A DNA stretch of 64,000 bases from DATKZM01 sp035527975 (lineage in GTDB: Bacteria; Pseudomonadota; Alphaproteobacteria; JAPULJ01). The position numbers were made by a program, and so were the translations under genes. Positions 26,865-35,440 of the stretch are shown piece after piece. Location of the stretch: positions 1 to 64,000 of the forward strand of contig DATKZM010000068.1 in the NCBI GenBank assembly GCA_035527975.1, given 5' to 3'. How positions within the stretch are numbered: the stretch's first letter is position 1; each line of letters opens with the position of its first letter. Under the pieces are notes generated by a model, which saw nothing but the letters and a program-made list of their open reading frames with translations, had not been told where the DNA came from and did no database searches.

Positions 26865-28106
26865 ATGCCCTTCGCGCTTCTGAGATACGGTCTCGGCAGA
26901 ACACGCGAACCGCAACGCGAGTTGCCGGCGACGCCCGAGCTCAAATCGTCTTACGAGGTCGTAATCATCGGCGCGGGCGGCCACGGGCTCGCAGCGGCCT
27001 ATTACCTGGCGCGCGACCACGGCATCACCGACATCGCCGTGCTCGACAAGGGCTATCTCGGCGGCGGCAACACGGCGCGCAACACGGCCATTATCCGCGC
27101 CAATTACCTCACGCCCGAAGGCGTCAAATTTTATGCCGAATCGGCCGAGCTTTTTCGTGGGCTCAGCAGCGAGCTTGGCTTCAACATCATGTATTCCGAG
27201 CGCGGCCATCTGACGCTGGCGCATACCGACGCGGCGCTGCGCACGGCGCGCTGGCGCGCCGAGGTCAACAAGCATCTGGGCGTCAACTCGGGCGTGGTCG
27301 GGCTGGACGATCTCCGCCGGCTTTGCCCACAGCTCAACCTGTCCCGAAACGTTCGCCTTCCCATTCTGGGCGCGCTCTATCATCCGCCCGGCGCAATTGC
27401 CCGGCACGATGCGGTCGCCTGGGGCTTTGCGATCGGCGCGGCCCGGCGCGGCGTGGAGATCCATCAGCAGACCACGGTCACCGGCCTGCGCCAGAAAGCC
27501 GGCAAGATCACTGGCGTGCAGACCGACCGCGGCGAGATCGCCTGCGGCAGCGTGCTGCAGGCGGTCGCGGGATCGAGCACCTTGATCGCCGACATGGCCG
27601 GCTTCCGCCTGCCGATCCGCACCGTGCCGCTGCAGGCGTGCGTCTCCCAGCCGCTCAAGCCGTTCCTCGACCCGATCGTCGTTTCCGGCAGCCTGCACGT
27701 CTACATCTCGCAGAGCGGGCGCGGCGAGCTGGTGATGGGCGGGGCGGCCGATCCTTATGCACTCTATTCGACGCGCTCGACGCTCGATTTCACCGAGTCG
27801 CTGACCGGCGATCTGCTCGAGCTCTTCCCCTGTCTCTCGACGGTCAAGGTGATGCGGCAATGGGCCGGCATGACCGACATGACCCCCGACTTCAGCCCCG
27901 TTATGGGCAAGACCCCGGTGGAGAATTTCTATATCGACGCCGGCTGGGGGACCTGGGGCTTCAAGGCGACGCCGGTCTGCGGCAAGCGCATGGCCGAGAC
28001 CGTGGCGACCGGCGCGGCGCCGGCGATCCTGGAGCCCTTCCGCCTCTCGCGCTTTCACGAGATGGCGCAAGTCGGCGAGCGCGGCGCCGCCGCGGTCGGA
28101 CACTAG
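26865..28106 (+). CDS. soxB: Sarcosine oxidase beta-type FAD-dependent oxidoreductase
   Basis: A 413-aa D-amino-acid-oxidase-superfamily protein closest to the beta subunit of heterotetrameric sarcosine oxidase. The dinucleotide motif is VVIIGAGGHGLAAAYYLA (residues 32-49) and the family block GGNTARNTAIIRANY lies at 67-81; RQWAGMTDMTPDFSPVMGK is near the C-terminus. It removes hydride from an N-methyl or secondary amine. It is the first gene of a tight four-gene operon (13 nt, then 4-nt and 1-nt overlaps) with delta, alpha and gamma subunits. The true substrate need not be sarcosine. Confidence 0.9.
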   Translation: MPFALLRYGLGRTREPQRELPATPELKSSYEVVIIGAGGHGLAAAYYLARDHGITDIAVLDKGYLGGGNTARNTAIIRANYLTPEGVKFYAESAELFRGLSSELGFNIMYSERGHLTLAHTDAALRTARWRAEVNKHLGVNSGVVGLDDLRRLCPQLNLSRNVRLPILGALYHPPGAIARHDAVAWGFAIGAARRGVEIHQQTTVTGLRQKAGKITGVQTDRGEIACGSVLQAVAGSSTLIADMAGFRLPIRTVPLQACVSQPLKPFLDPIVVSGSLHVYISQSGRGELVMGGAADPYALYSTRSTLDFTESLTGDLLELFPCLSTVKVMRQWAGMTDMTPDFSPVMGKTPVENFYIDAGWGTWGFKATPVCGKRMAETVATGAAPAILEPFRLSRFHEMAQVGERGAAAVGH

Positions 28107-28119
28107 GAGGGCCGGAGCC

Positions 28120-28407
28120 ATGAAGATCATGGATTGCCCGCTGAACGGCCCCCGCAACATCTCCGAATTCGCCTGCCGGGGCGAGGTCAAGACGATGCCC
28201 GACCCCGACAAAGCGAGCGATCGCGACTGGGCCGACTACCTCTTCATGCAGTCGAACCCGGCCGGTGTCGTCCGCGAGTGGTGGATCCACCTGCCGTCGA
28301 GCTATTGGTTCATCGCCGAACGCGACACGACGACCGGTGAGATCAAGAAGACCTACCCGCCCGACGAGCTCTTCAAGCGGCCAAACCGGCAGTTGGGGGC
28401 GTCATGA
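28120..28407 (+). CDS. soxD: Sarcosine oxidase delta-type subunit, zinc ligands partly lost
   Basis: A 95-aa protein with the delta-subunit pattern (MDCPLNGPRNISEF, WADYLFMQSNPAG, EWWIH, ERDTTTGEI, TYPPDELF). In sarcosine oxidases the delta subunit binds zinc through an N-terminal CPxC pair and a later His and Cys; here Cys6 and His57 remain, but the second Cys is N9 and the last is S61, so the zinc site looks disabled. It overlaps soxA by 4 nt. Confidence 0.85.
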   Translation: MKIMDCPLNGPRNISEFACRGEVKTMPDPDKASDRDWADYLFMQSNPAGVVREWWIHLPSSYWFIAERDTTTGEIKKTYPPDELFKRPNRQLGAS

Positions 28408-31319
28408 CCGGCTCCCGCCTGCCCGCCCCCGCCGGCTCGCGGCTCGACCGAACGCGGCCGCTGCGCTTTACCTTCGAGGGCGAAAGTTATCGCGGCTTCA
28501 CCGGCGATACGATCGCCAGCGCGCTGATGGCAAACGGCGTGCGCGTGCTCTCGCGCTCCTTCAAGTACCGCCGTCCGCGTGGACTCTACGCGGCGGGCAG
28601 CCATGAGGCCTGCGCGCTGGTGCAGCTTCCCGACGAGCCGAACGTGCCCGCCGACCGGCGGTCGCTCGCCGAGGGCATGACCGTGACCGGCCAGAACTAC
28701 ACAGGCACGCTGGCCCGCGACCGCGGCGCCTGGATCGCCAAGTTCGAGAAATTCATGCCGGTCGGCTTCTACTACCGCGCCTTCTATCGTCCGCGCGGCA
28801 TCTGGCATGTCTGGGAGCGGGTGATCCGCAAACGCGCCGGGCTCGGCCGCGTCGAGCCGACCACGCCGCATGGCTATCATGACAAGGCTTACGCCTTCGC
28901 CGACGTGGCGGTGATTGGCGCCGGGCCCGCCGGCATGGCCGCGGCGGTGGCGGCGGCCGAGGCCGGCGCCGAGGTGACGCTGGTCGACGAGAACCCGGAG
29001 ATCGGCGGCGCGCTTACGTTTGGCCGCTTCGATACCGACGGGCGGCAGGCCGATGAGGCCCTCAAACGCCTCGCCAAGGCGGTCCGCGACCAGCCCGCGA
29101 TCACGGTGATGTCCGGCGCGGTCTGCACCGGCATCTACGAAGACCACTGGCTTGCCATCGACGGCGGCCGCCGCCTGACCAAGCTGCGCGCGCGCGATGT
29201 GGTGGTGGCCACCGGCCTGCAGGACGGGCTGATGGTGTTCGCCAACAACGATCTGCCCGGCATCCTCGCCGCCACCACGGTGCAGCGCATGATCTGGCAT
29301 CACGGCGTGCTGCCGGGCCAATCAGCGGTCGTCGCGACGCAGGACGACTGGGGCTACACGGCGGCGCTCGATCTTGCCGAAGCCGGGGCACAGGTGCTGG
29401 CGCTGCTGGATACGCGGGCGAAACCTGACAATGGCGCGCTTGCCAAGCTCGCCCAAGACCGCGGTATCGAGCTGCTCGCCGGCTGGATGCCGCAGGCCGC
29501 GGAAGGCGAAGTCGAGCTGGAGCGCGTCATTGCCACGCCGATCATCGATACCGTGCGGGCCGGTGACGAGCCGCGCAGCTTCGACTGCGATCTGCTGTGC
29601 GTGTCGGCACGGCCCGCGCCGGCGACAGCGCTGCTGGCGCATACCGGCGCCAAGCTTGCCTTCGATGCGGCAAGCGGCGCCCATTTGCCGGCCGTGTTGC
29701 CGCCGGGCATCCATGCCGCCGGCGCGGTAAACGGCGTTGCGTCATTGAACCATGTGATCGCCGACGGCGAACGCGCCGGCGCGGCGGCCATGGGCATAGC
29801 CAAGGGCGGGCGCGCGAAGGCGGCCCGCAAGCCGGCCAGGAAATCGGCCAAGGCGTCGGTCGCAACGCCAGCCGCACCTCAGCCGATCCTCGATCCGGCC
29901 GAGGGCAAGGCCTTCGTCGATCTCGACGAGGATCTCACCACCGGCGATATCCGCGATGCGGTCGCGCTCGGCTATCAGGATGTCCAGCTGCTCAAGCGTT
30001 TTTCGACCCTCGGCATGGGCACCTCGCAAGGCCGCCACGCCAATCCGCCGGGGATAGCGCTGGCGGCCGAGGCGCGCGGCAAGGAGATCGGCGCGATCGG
30101 TCTGACGACCGCGCGGCCGCCGCTGGCGCCGATTGCTTTCGGCACATTGGCGGGACGGCAATTCGCGCCGCTGCGGCGCACGGCGATGCATCGCGCGCAT
30201 GTCGAGGCGGGCGCCCAGATGATGGTGGCCGGCGCCTGGTTGCGCCCGGCCTATTACGGCGCGCCCGACGAGGCCGGGACGCGCATCCGCGAGGAAGCCG
30301 TCGCGGTCCGCCGCAGCCTTGGCCTGATCGACGTCTCAACGCTTGGCAAGCTCGAGCTGCGCGGCCGGGACGCCGGCGAATTCCTCGATCGCCTCTATAC
30401 CTTCGCCTACCAGGGCCTTGCCGTCGGCCGGTCGCGCTACGCGCTGATGGCTGACGAGACCGGGGCGATCGTCGATGACGGGGTCGTCTGCCGCCTGAGC
30501 GACGAGCATTTCTACGTAACCGCGACCACCGGCGGCGTCGACGACGTCTACCGCACGATGGCGTGGTGGAATGCCCAGTGGCGGCTCGATGTCGATATCG
30601 CCAACGTGACGGCCGGGTTCGCGGCGGCGAACCTTGCCGGGCCAGCCAGCCGCGATACGCTCGCCAGGCTGTGCGACGACGTTGCGCTCGGGGCCGCCGA
30701 TTTCCCCTACCTCGGTGTCCGCCAGGGTCACGTGGCAGGCGTGCCGGCGCGTATCCTGCGCACCGGTTTCGTTGGCGAGCTCGGCTACGAGATCCATGCA
30801 CCGGCCGGCTTCGGCTTCGATCTGTGGCGCGCCCTGATGGAGGCCGGCGAAAGCTTCGGCATCCGGCCCTTCGGGGTCGAGGCCCAGCGCCTGCTGCGGC
30901 TGGAAAAGGGCCACATCATCGTCGGCCAGGATACCGACGGCCTGACCCATCCCTACGAGGCGGCGATGGATTGGGCGGTCTCCAAGAAGAAGCCGTTTTT
31001 TGTCGGCGGCCGCGCCATCGACATCATGCGCGCGCGCGGGCTGACCCGGCGGCTGGTCGGCTACAAGATCGAGGATGGCGAGGCGCCGCTGCCAGAGGAA
31101 TGCCATCTGGTGATCCGTGACGGCGAGATCGCCGGCCGCGTCACCTCGAGCGCCGTGTCGCCGGCGCTGGGGCATTCGATCGGCCTTGCTTACGTTCCCC
31201 CCGACCTCGCAGCCGAGGGCAGCCGCTTTCAGATCCGCGCCGCTGCCGGCCGCATGGTCGAGGCGACGGTGGTTGCGCTGCCCTTCTACGATCCCGGCAA
31301 CGCCCGGCAGGAGGTCTGA
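28404..31319 (+). CDS. soxA: Sarcosine oxidase alpha-type subunit (ferredoxin-like, NAD-binding and GcvT domains)
   Basis: A 971-aa protein of usual length. Domains in order: an N-terminal ferredoxin-like domain (about 12-110; FKYRRPRGLYAAGSHEACAL), an NAD-binding FAD/NAD fold with VAVIGAGPAGMAAA near residue 168, an Ala/Lys-rich linker (GRAKAARKPARKSAKAS, about 470-487), and a GcvT-like folate-binding region from about 590 to the end (LDRLYTFAYQGLAVGRSRYA, FVGELGYEIHAP). The GcvT part would transfer the released one-carbon unit to tetrahydrofolate. It follows soxD and precedes soxG with coupled starts. Confidence 0.92.
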   Translation: MTGSRLPAPAGSRLDRTRPLRFTFEGESYRGFTGDTIASALMANGVRVLSRSFKYRRPRGLYAAGSHEACALVQLPDEPNVPADRRSLAEGMTVTGQNYTGTLARDRGAWIAKFEKFMPVGFYYRAFYRPRGIWHVWERVIRKRAGLGRVEPTTPHGYHDKAYAFADVAVIGAGPAGMAAAVAAAEAGAEVTLVDENPEIGGALTFGRFDTDGRQADEALKRLAKAVRDQPAITVMSGAVCTGIYEDHWLAIDGGRRLTKLRARDVVVATGLQDGLMVFANNDLPGILAATTVQRMIWHHGVLPGQSAVVATQDDWGYTAALDLAEAGAQVLALLDTRAKPDNGALAKLAQDRGIELLAGWMPQAAEGEVELERVIATPIIDTVRAGDEPRSFDCDLLCVSARPAPATALLAHTGAKLAFDAASGAHLPAVLPPGIHAAGAVNGVASLNHVIADGERAGAAAMGIAKGGRAKAARKPARKSAKASVATPAAPQPILDPAEGKAFVDLDEDLTTGDIRDAVALGYQDVQLLKRFSTLGMGTSQGRHANPPGIALAAEARGKEIGAIGLTTARPPLAPIAFGTLAGRQFAPLRRTAMHRAHVEAGAQMMVAGAWLRPAYYGAPDEAGTRIREEAVAVRRSLGLIDVSTLGKLELRGRDAGEFLDRLYTFAYQGLAVGRSRYALMADETGAIVDDGVVCRLSDEHFYVTATTGGVDDVYRTMAWWNAQWRLDVDIANVTAGFAAANLAGPASRDTLARLCDDVALGAADFPYLGVRQGHVAGVPARILRTGFVGELGYEIHAPAGFGFDLWRALMEAGESFGIRPFGVEAQRLLRLEKGHIIVGQDTDGLTHPYEAAMDWAVSKKKPFFVGGRAIDIMRARGLTRRLVGYKIEDGEAPLPEECHLVIRDGEIAGRVTSSAVSPALGHSIGLAYVPPDLAAEGSRFQIRAAAGRMVEATVVALPFYDPGNARQEV

Positions 31320-31945
31320 TGGTCGACTGGAGCGCCGAACGCCGCAGCTTCGTCGAGGACCGCCTAGGCGGCATGGACCGGCCCGGCGCATCGGCCCGGC
31401 TGACGTTGGCCGATCTCAGCCTGCGGCCGCGTATGGGCGTCAAGGGATCGGGGGCGATCGGCTGGATGAAGCGCCAGGCCGTCACAGTGCCGGAGAACGA
31501 CAACACCGCGGTCGCGCACGGCGCGGCCATGCTGGTCGCGCGTCTGTCGCCAAGCGAGGCGCTGCTGCTCGACACGCGCGGCGGCAAGGTGATGGAGCGG
31601 CTCGCGGCCTCGCTGCCACTGCACGGCGATAGCGGCGCCTATCCGGTGCCCCGCATGGACACGCACGCGTGGTTTCACCTTGGCGGCCCCGATGCGCCGC
31701 AGCTTTTTGCCAAGCTCTGCGCCGTCGATCTGAGGCCGGAAAAATTCCCCAACCTAAGCGTTGCGCAGACCTTTGCGGCACGATTACCGGTCATCATCAT
31801 CCGCCAAAACGTGCAGAACGCGCCGCACTTCCACGTCCTCATGGACAGCGCGAGCGCGCTCTACCTGTGGGATTGCATCGTCGATGCGATGACCGAGTTC
31901 GGCGGCGTGGTGGTGGCGGATACCGATCCACGCGGCGACGAGTAG
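31319..31945 (+). CDS. soxG: Sarcosine oxidase gamma-type subunit
   Basis: A 208-aa protein of the gamma-subunit family (about 200 aa usual), related to the folate-binding GcvT/YgfZ fold but without catalytic residues of its own; HAWFHLGGPDAPQLFAKL and LPVIIIRQNVQN are typical. It starts on the base where soxA ends (TGATG). Its TAG stop (31943-31945) is part of a TAGAGCA sequence like those that begin the palindromic repeats elsewhere. Confidence 0.85.
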   Translation: MVDWSAERRSFVEDRLGGMDRPGASARLTLADLSLRPRMGVKGSGAIGWMKRQAVTVPENDNTAVAHGAAMLVARLSPSEALLLDTRGGKVMERLAASLPLHGDSGAYPVPRMDTHAWFHLGGPDAPQLFAKLCAVDLRPEKFPNLSVAQTFAARLPVIIIRQNVQNAPHFHVLMDSASALYLWDCIVDAMTEFGGVVVADTDPRGDE

Positions 31946-31983
31946 AGCAAACCCCGCAATGCTGACTCGGGCCATTCCCTTTG

Positions 31984-32129
31984 TTCCCTCCCCCCAGCGG
32001 GGGGAGGATTGGGGAGGGGGGAGACCGGCGCTCAGGATGTCAATGAGGCCGCCAAAAACGCCGATGCGCAAATATCAGCCGCCTATCGGCGGCAGCCCCC
32101 CACCCAACCTCCCCCCTGCGGGGGAGGGG
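31984..32129. repeat. Dispersed GC-rich intergenic repeat, copy B
   Basis: Starts TTCCCTCCCCCCAGCGGGGG as in copy A, then GAGG-CCGCCAA, CCTATCGGCGGC and a closing CTCCCCCCTGCGGGGGAGG hairpin. It fills the gap between the convergent soxG and MetE-like genes. Blocks match copy A (25838-25990) in order with diverged spacers. Confidence 0.75.
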
Positions 32130-32174
32130 CAATTTGGGCGGCCGCTTCCGAATTAACTGATTTTTCTCAGGTGC

Positions 32175-33302
32175 CTAGTCTTCGCCCGGCCACAAATCCT
32201 TGGCCGTCTCCACGACGAGGCGCAGCTTGGCGATCTCGTCGTCGACGGTGACCAGGTTGCCGACCGCGTTGCTGGAAAAGCCGCATTGCGGCGACAGGCA
32301 GATCTGATCCATCGGCATGTAGGTGGCGGCCTCATCGACGCGGCGTTTCAGATCGTCGGGGTTTTCCAGCTCGCCGCGTTTGGTCGTGACCAGGCCGAGG
32401 ACGATCGTCTTGCCCTTGGGCACGAAGCGAAGCGGCGAGAAATCGCCCGAGCGCTCGTCGTCATATTCAAGGAAGAAACCGTCGACATCGGTGAGGTTGA
32501 AGATCTTGTCGGCGATCGGCTCGTAGCCGCCGGAGGCGAACCACTGGCTCTGGGCGTTGCCGCGGCACATATGGATGCAGACCGCCATATCGTCCGGCCG
32601 CTCGCCGATGGCATCGTTGATCAGTGCCGCATAGGTCTTGGGCAGCTCGTCCGGGTCCTCGCCGATCTTGCGCACGCCGTCGCGCATGTTCTCGTCGCAA
32701 AGATAGGCAAGGTTGGTGTCGTCGATCTGCACGTAGCGGCAGCCGGCTTCATAGAGCCCGGCCAGCTCCTCGCGGTAGACCCGCGCCAGATCGGCGAAAA
32801 AGCCGTCCATGTCGGGATAGGCCTCGCGGCTGATCGCCTCGCGGCCGCCGCGGAAATGGGTCATCGTCGGCGAGGGGATGGTGATCTTGGCGGTCTGGCT
32901 GGTCAAGCCGTTGATAAAGCGGAAGTTTTCGACCTCGACCCCGCCTTCGGGCAGGGACAGATGATCGGAGACCACGGCGACGAAGGGCGCCTTATCAAGA
33001 TCTTCCTTGCTGGCCTTGCCTTCGGAGCCTTCCGGCTGCATGCGCTTGAATTCAACGCCGTTCAGCTTGTTGATGAAGTCGATGTGAAAGCTGGCGCGGC
33101 GGTATTCGCCGTCGGTGACCGCGTGCAGGCCAACCGATTCCTGGAGCTTGACCGCGTCCTTGATGGCCGCGTTCTCGTGCTCGCGCAGCTCCTCGGCCGA
33201 GATTTCGCCGGCATTCCACTTATCGCGCATCGCCAGCAATTCCGGCGGTCGCAGCAGACTGCCGACATGATCGGCGCGAAACGGTGGCTTGCGGTTGCTC
33301 AT
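32175..33302 (-). CDS. Core-MetE-like cobalamin-independent methyltransferase
   Basis: A 375-aa protein covering only the C-terminal catalytic half of methionine synthase MetE. It opens with RADHVGSLLRPPELL. Zinc ligands are visible as H-x-C in CIHMCRGN, a Glu in FFLEYDDERSG and Cys in LSPQCGFSS. Such short MetE-like proteins use varied methyl or alkyl donors and thiol acceptors. The start ATG 33300-33302 is preceded by a G-rich stretch; the longer frame upstream opposes rraA/ligK. It diverges from ligK. A link to methyl groups released by the neighbouring sarcosine-oxidase-type operon is possible but unproven. Confidence 0.88.
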   Translation of the reverse strand: MSNRKPPFRADHVGSLLRPPELLAMRDKWNAGEISAEELREHENAAIKDAVKLQESVGLHAVTDGEYRRASFHIDFINKLNGVEFKRMQPEGSEGKASKEDLDKAPFVAVVSDHLSLPEGGVEVENFRFINGLTSQTAKITIPSPTMTHFRGGREAISREAYPDMDGFFADLARVYREELAGLYEAGCRYVQIDDTNLAYLCDENMRDGVRKIGEDPDELPKTYAALINDAIGERPDDMAVCIHMCRGNAQSQWFASGGYEPIADKIFNLTDVDGFFLEYDDERSGDFSPLRFVPKGKTIVLGLVTTKRGELENPDDLKRRVDEAATYMPMDQICLSPQCGFSSNAVGNLVTVDDEIAKLRLVVETAKDLWPGED

Positions 33303-33539
33303 CGTAGGGGTCCCCCCGGATTTCCTGGTCACATCAATCGCCTGGGCGCGTCCGCGACAACAGCGCGCGATCCGGCCAACATCGCGGAAATTCCGGCCGC
33401 GGGCAATATCCAGCGCCGGGACATGGCGCCGCAGGGCCCGCCCGCAAGATTTATGTTGCACTTCGGGGCCTTGCGATTTCCGATAGCCGCGATTGCAGGG
33501 GCGGCGGCCGGAACCCAGGACAGAAAGCGGGTAGCATCG

Positions 33540-34235
33540 ATGAGCGTGGTGACCAGGACCATCAAGCGCGCGGAAACGAATGACATTGCGATGCTCGAAA
33601 GCCAGGGCGTCGCCACGGTCCACGAGGCGCAGGGGCGCAGCGGGCTGATGGCGTCCTATATGCGGCCGATCTACCCCGGCGCGCGGATGGCCGGATCGGC
33701 CGTCACCGTCAGCGTCGCGCCGGCCGACAATTGGATGATCCATGTCGCGGTCGAGGTGTGCGCCGCCGGCGACGTGTTGGTGGTTGCCCCGACCTCACCG
33801 TCGGACGCCGGCTATTTCGGCGAGCTGCTGGCAAGCTCGCTGCGGGCGCGCGGCGTGCAGGGGCTGGTGATCGAGGCCGGCTGCCGGGACGTGGCCGACC
33901 TCACGAAGATGGAGTTTCCGGTCTGGTCGCGCGCGATTTCGGCCCAGGGTACGGTGAAGGAAACGCTGGGATCGGTGAACCAGCCGCTGGTCTGCGCCGG
34001 CATGCTGGTCAATCCGGGCGACGTGATCGTGGCAGATGATGACGGGGTTGTGGTTGTGCCGCGCGAACGTGCCGCGGAGGTCGCCAAGGCCTCGGCCGCC
34101 CGCGAGGCCAAGGAGGCCGAAACCCGAAAACGCCTGGTCGCCGGCGAGCTCGGGCTCGACATTTACGGCATGCGCGAGAAACTGGCCGCCAAGGGGCTGC
34201 GTTACGTCGAGGGCTCCGAGGACACTGACGATTAG
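33540..34235 (+). CDS. ligK: RraA-family 4-carboxy-4-hydroxy-2-oxoadipate aldolase-like protein
   Basis: A 231-aa protein of the RraA/HMG-CHA aldolase family. It shows GELLASSLRARGVQGLVIEA followed by GCRDVADL, which holds the Arg-Asp pair used for substrate and Mg2+ binding, and the VVPRERAAEVAK tail. Length fits the aldolase rather than the shorter RNase E regulator RraA. The reaction would be cleavage of 4-carboxy-4-hydroxy-2-oxoadipate to pyruvate and oxaloacetate. The next gene encodes the tautomerase of the same pathway, which supports the call. Confidence 0.85.
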   Translation: MSVVTRTIKRAETNDIAMLESQGVATVHEAQGRSGLMASYMRPIYPGARMAGSAVTVSVAPADNWMIHVAVEVCAAGDVLVVAPTSPSDAGYFGELLASSLRARGVQGLVIEAGCRDVADLTKMEFPVWSRAISAQGTVKETLGSVNQPLVCAGMLVNPGDVIVADDDGVVVVPRERAAEVAKASAAREAKEAETRKRLVAGELGLDIYGMREKLAAKGLRYVEGSEDTDD

Positions 34236-34268
34236 AATTGGACGATTAGAAGAGGACGACTAGAAGGG
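34227..34268 (+). repeat. Three tandem 14-bp repeats between ligK and ligU
   Basis: Three consecutive units start GACGATTAGA, GACGATTAGA and GACGACTAGA, each 14 bp. The first contains the ligK TAG stop and the last ends AAGGG, which forms the ribosome site for ligU (ATG at 34279). Confidence 0.85.
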
Positions 34269-34278
34269 GACGACCGAC

Positions 34279-35364
34279 ATGCAGACCGCCATCCCGTGCA
34301 CGATGATGCGCGGCGGCACCTCCAAGGGCGCCTATTTTCTGGCCGCCGACCTGCCGGCTGATCCGGCGGCGCGCGACGCGGTGCTGCTCGCGGTGATGGG
34401 CTCGCCCGATGCCCGCCAGATCGATGGTATCGGCGGCGCCACCTCGCTCACCAGCAAGGTCGCCGTGATCGCGCCCTCGGCGGATCCGGAGATCGATGTC
34501 GATTATCTCTTCCTGCAGGTCGTGGTCGACGAGGCGCGGGTCGATGACGGGCAGAACTGCGGCAACATCCTGGTCGGCGTCGGTCCCTTCGCGATCGAGC
34601 ATGGCCTGGTCGAAGCGCAGGACGGCACCACGCCCGTGCGCATCCGCATGGTCAACAGCGATGCCCTTGTCGAGGCGGTGGTCCAGACCCCCGGCGGGTT
34701 CGTCGAATACGAGGGCGATGCCGCGATCGACGGCGTGCCGGGTTCGGCGGCGCCGGTGCTGCTCGACTTCCTCGACACGGCGGGCTCGGCCTGCGGCAGC
34801 CTGCTGCCCACGGGCAATGCGTGCGACACGGTCGAGGGGATCGAGGTCACGATGATCGACAACGGCATGCCGGTCGTCATCATGCGCGCCGGCGATCTCG
34901 GCCGCAGCGGCTATGAGAGCAAGGCCGAGCTCGATGCCGACGACGAGCTGAAAGCACGGATCGAGTCGATCCGGCTGGCCTGCGGCCCCTTGATGGGGCT
35001 GGGCGATGTGAAGACACGCACGTTTCCCAAGATGTTCGTGGTGGCGCCGCCGCGCGAGGGCGGGCTCATCTCGACGCGTTCGTTCATCCCGCATGACTGC
35101 CATGCCGCTGTCGGCGTTTTTGCCGCCGTCAGTGTCGCCACGGCCTGCTTCACCCCCGGCGCGGTGACCGACGGTATCGCGGTGCTGCCCGAGGGCGCGC
35201 GCAAGACCTGCGGCATCGAGCATCCGACCGGCACGTTCGTCACCACGGTCAAGCTGAGCGCCGACGGCGCGCAAGTCGAACGCGCCGGCATCGTGCGCAC
35301 CACGCGCAAGCTGTTCGACGGAAAGGTCTTCGTCCCGGCCGCGGCCTTCGGCCGGGCTGCCTAG
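34279..35364 (+). CDS. ligU: 4-oxalomesaconate tautomerase-like protein (LigU/PrpF family)
   Basis: A 361-aa PrpF-fold isomerase. The opening IPCTMMRGGTSKGAYF and blocks IDGIGGATSLTSKVAVI, DGQNCGNILVGVGPFAIEHG and MGLGDVKTRTFPKM are diagnostic of the LigU/GalD branch, which converts tautomers of 4-oxalomesaconate in protocatechuate/gallate 4,5-cleavage. It lies 43 nt after ligK. No hydratase or extradiol 4,5-dioxygenase gene is in the window. Confidence 0.88.
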   Translation: MQTAIPCTMMRGGTSKGAYFLAADLPADPAARDAVLLAVMGSPDARQIDGIGGATSLTSKVAVIAPSADPEIDVDYLFLQVVVDEARVDDGQNCGNILVGVGPFAIEHGLVEAQDGTTPVRIRMVNSDALVEAVVQTPGGFVEYEGDAAIDGVPGSAAPVLLDFLDTAGSACGSLLPTGNACDTVEGIEVTMIDNGMPVVIMRAGDLGRSGYESKAELDADDELKARIESIRLACGPLMGLGDVKTRTFPKMFVVAPPREGGLISTRSFIPHDCHAAVGVFAAVSVATACFTPGAVTDGIAVLPEGARKTCGIEHPTGTFVTTVKLSADGAQVERAGIVRTTRKLFDGKVFVPAAAFGRAA

Positions 35365-35440
35365 CAACCGGCCGTAGTCAGGCCGCAGAAACGCATGATC
35401 GAAACGACCGGGGCGGTTCGGGAGGAAATCTGGGCGGCGG

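Noticed and set aside
30336..31391. 351-codon minus-strand frame opposite soxA
   Set aside because: Antisense shadow of the GcvT domain region; composition is typical of high-GC shadow frames.
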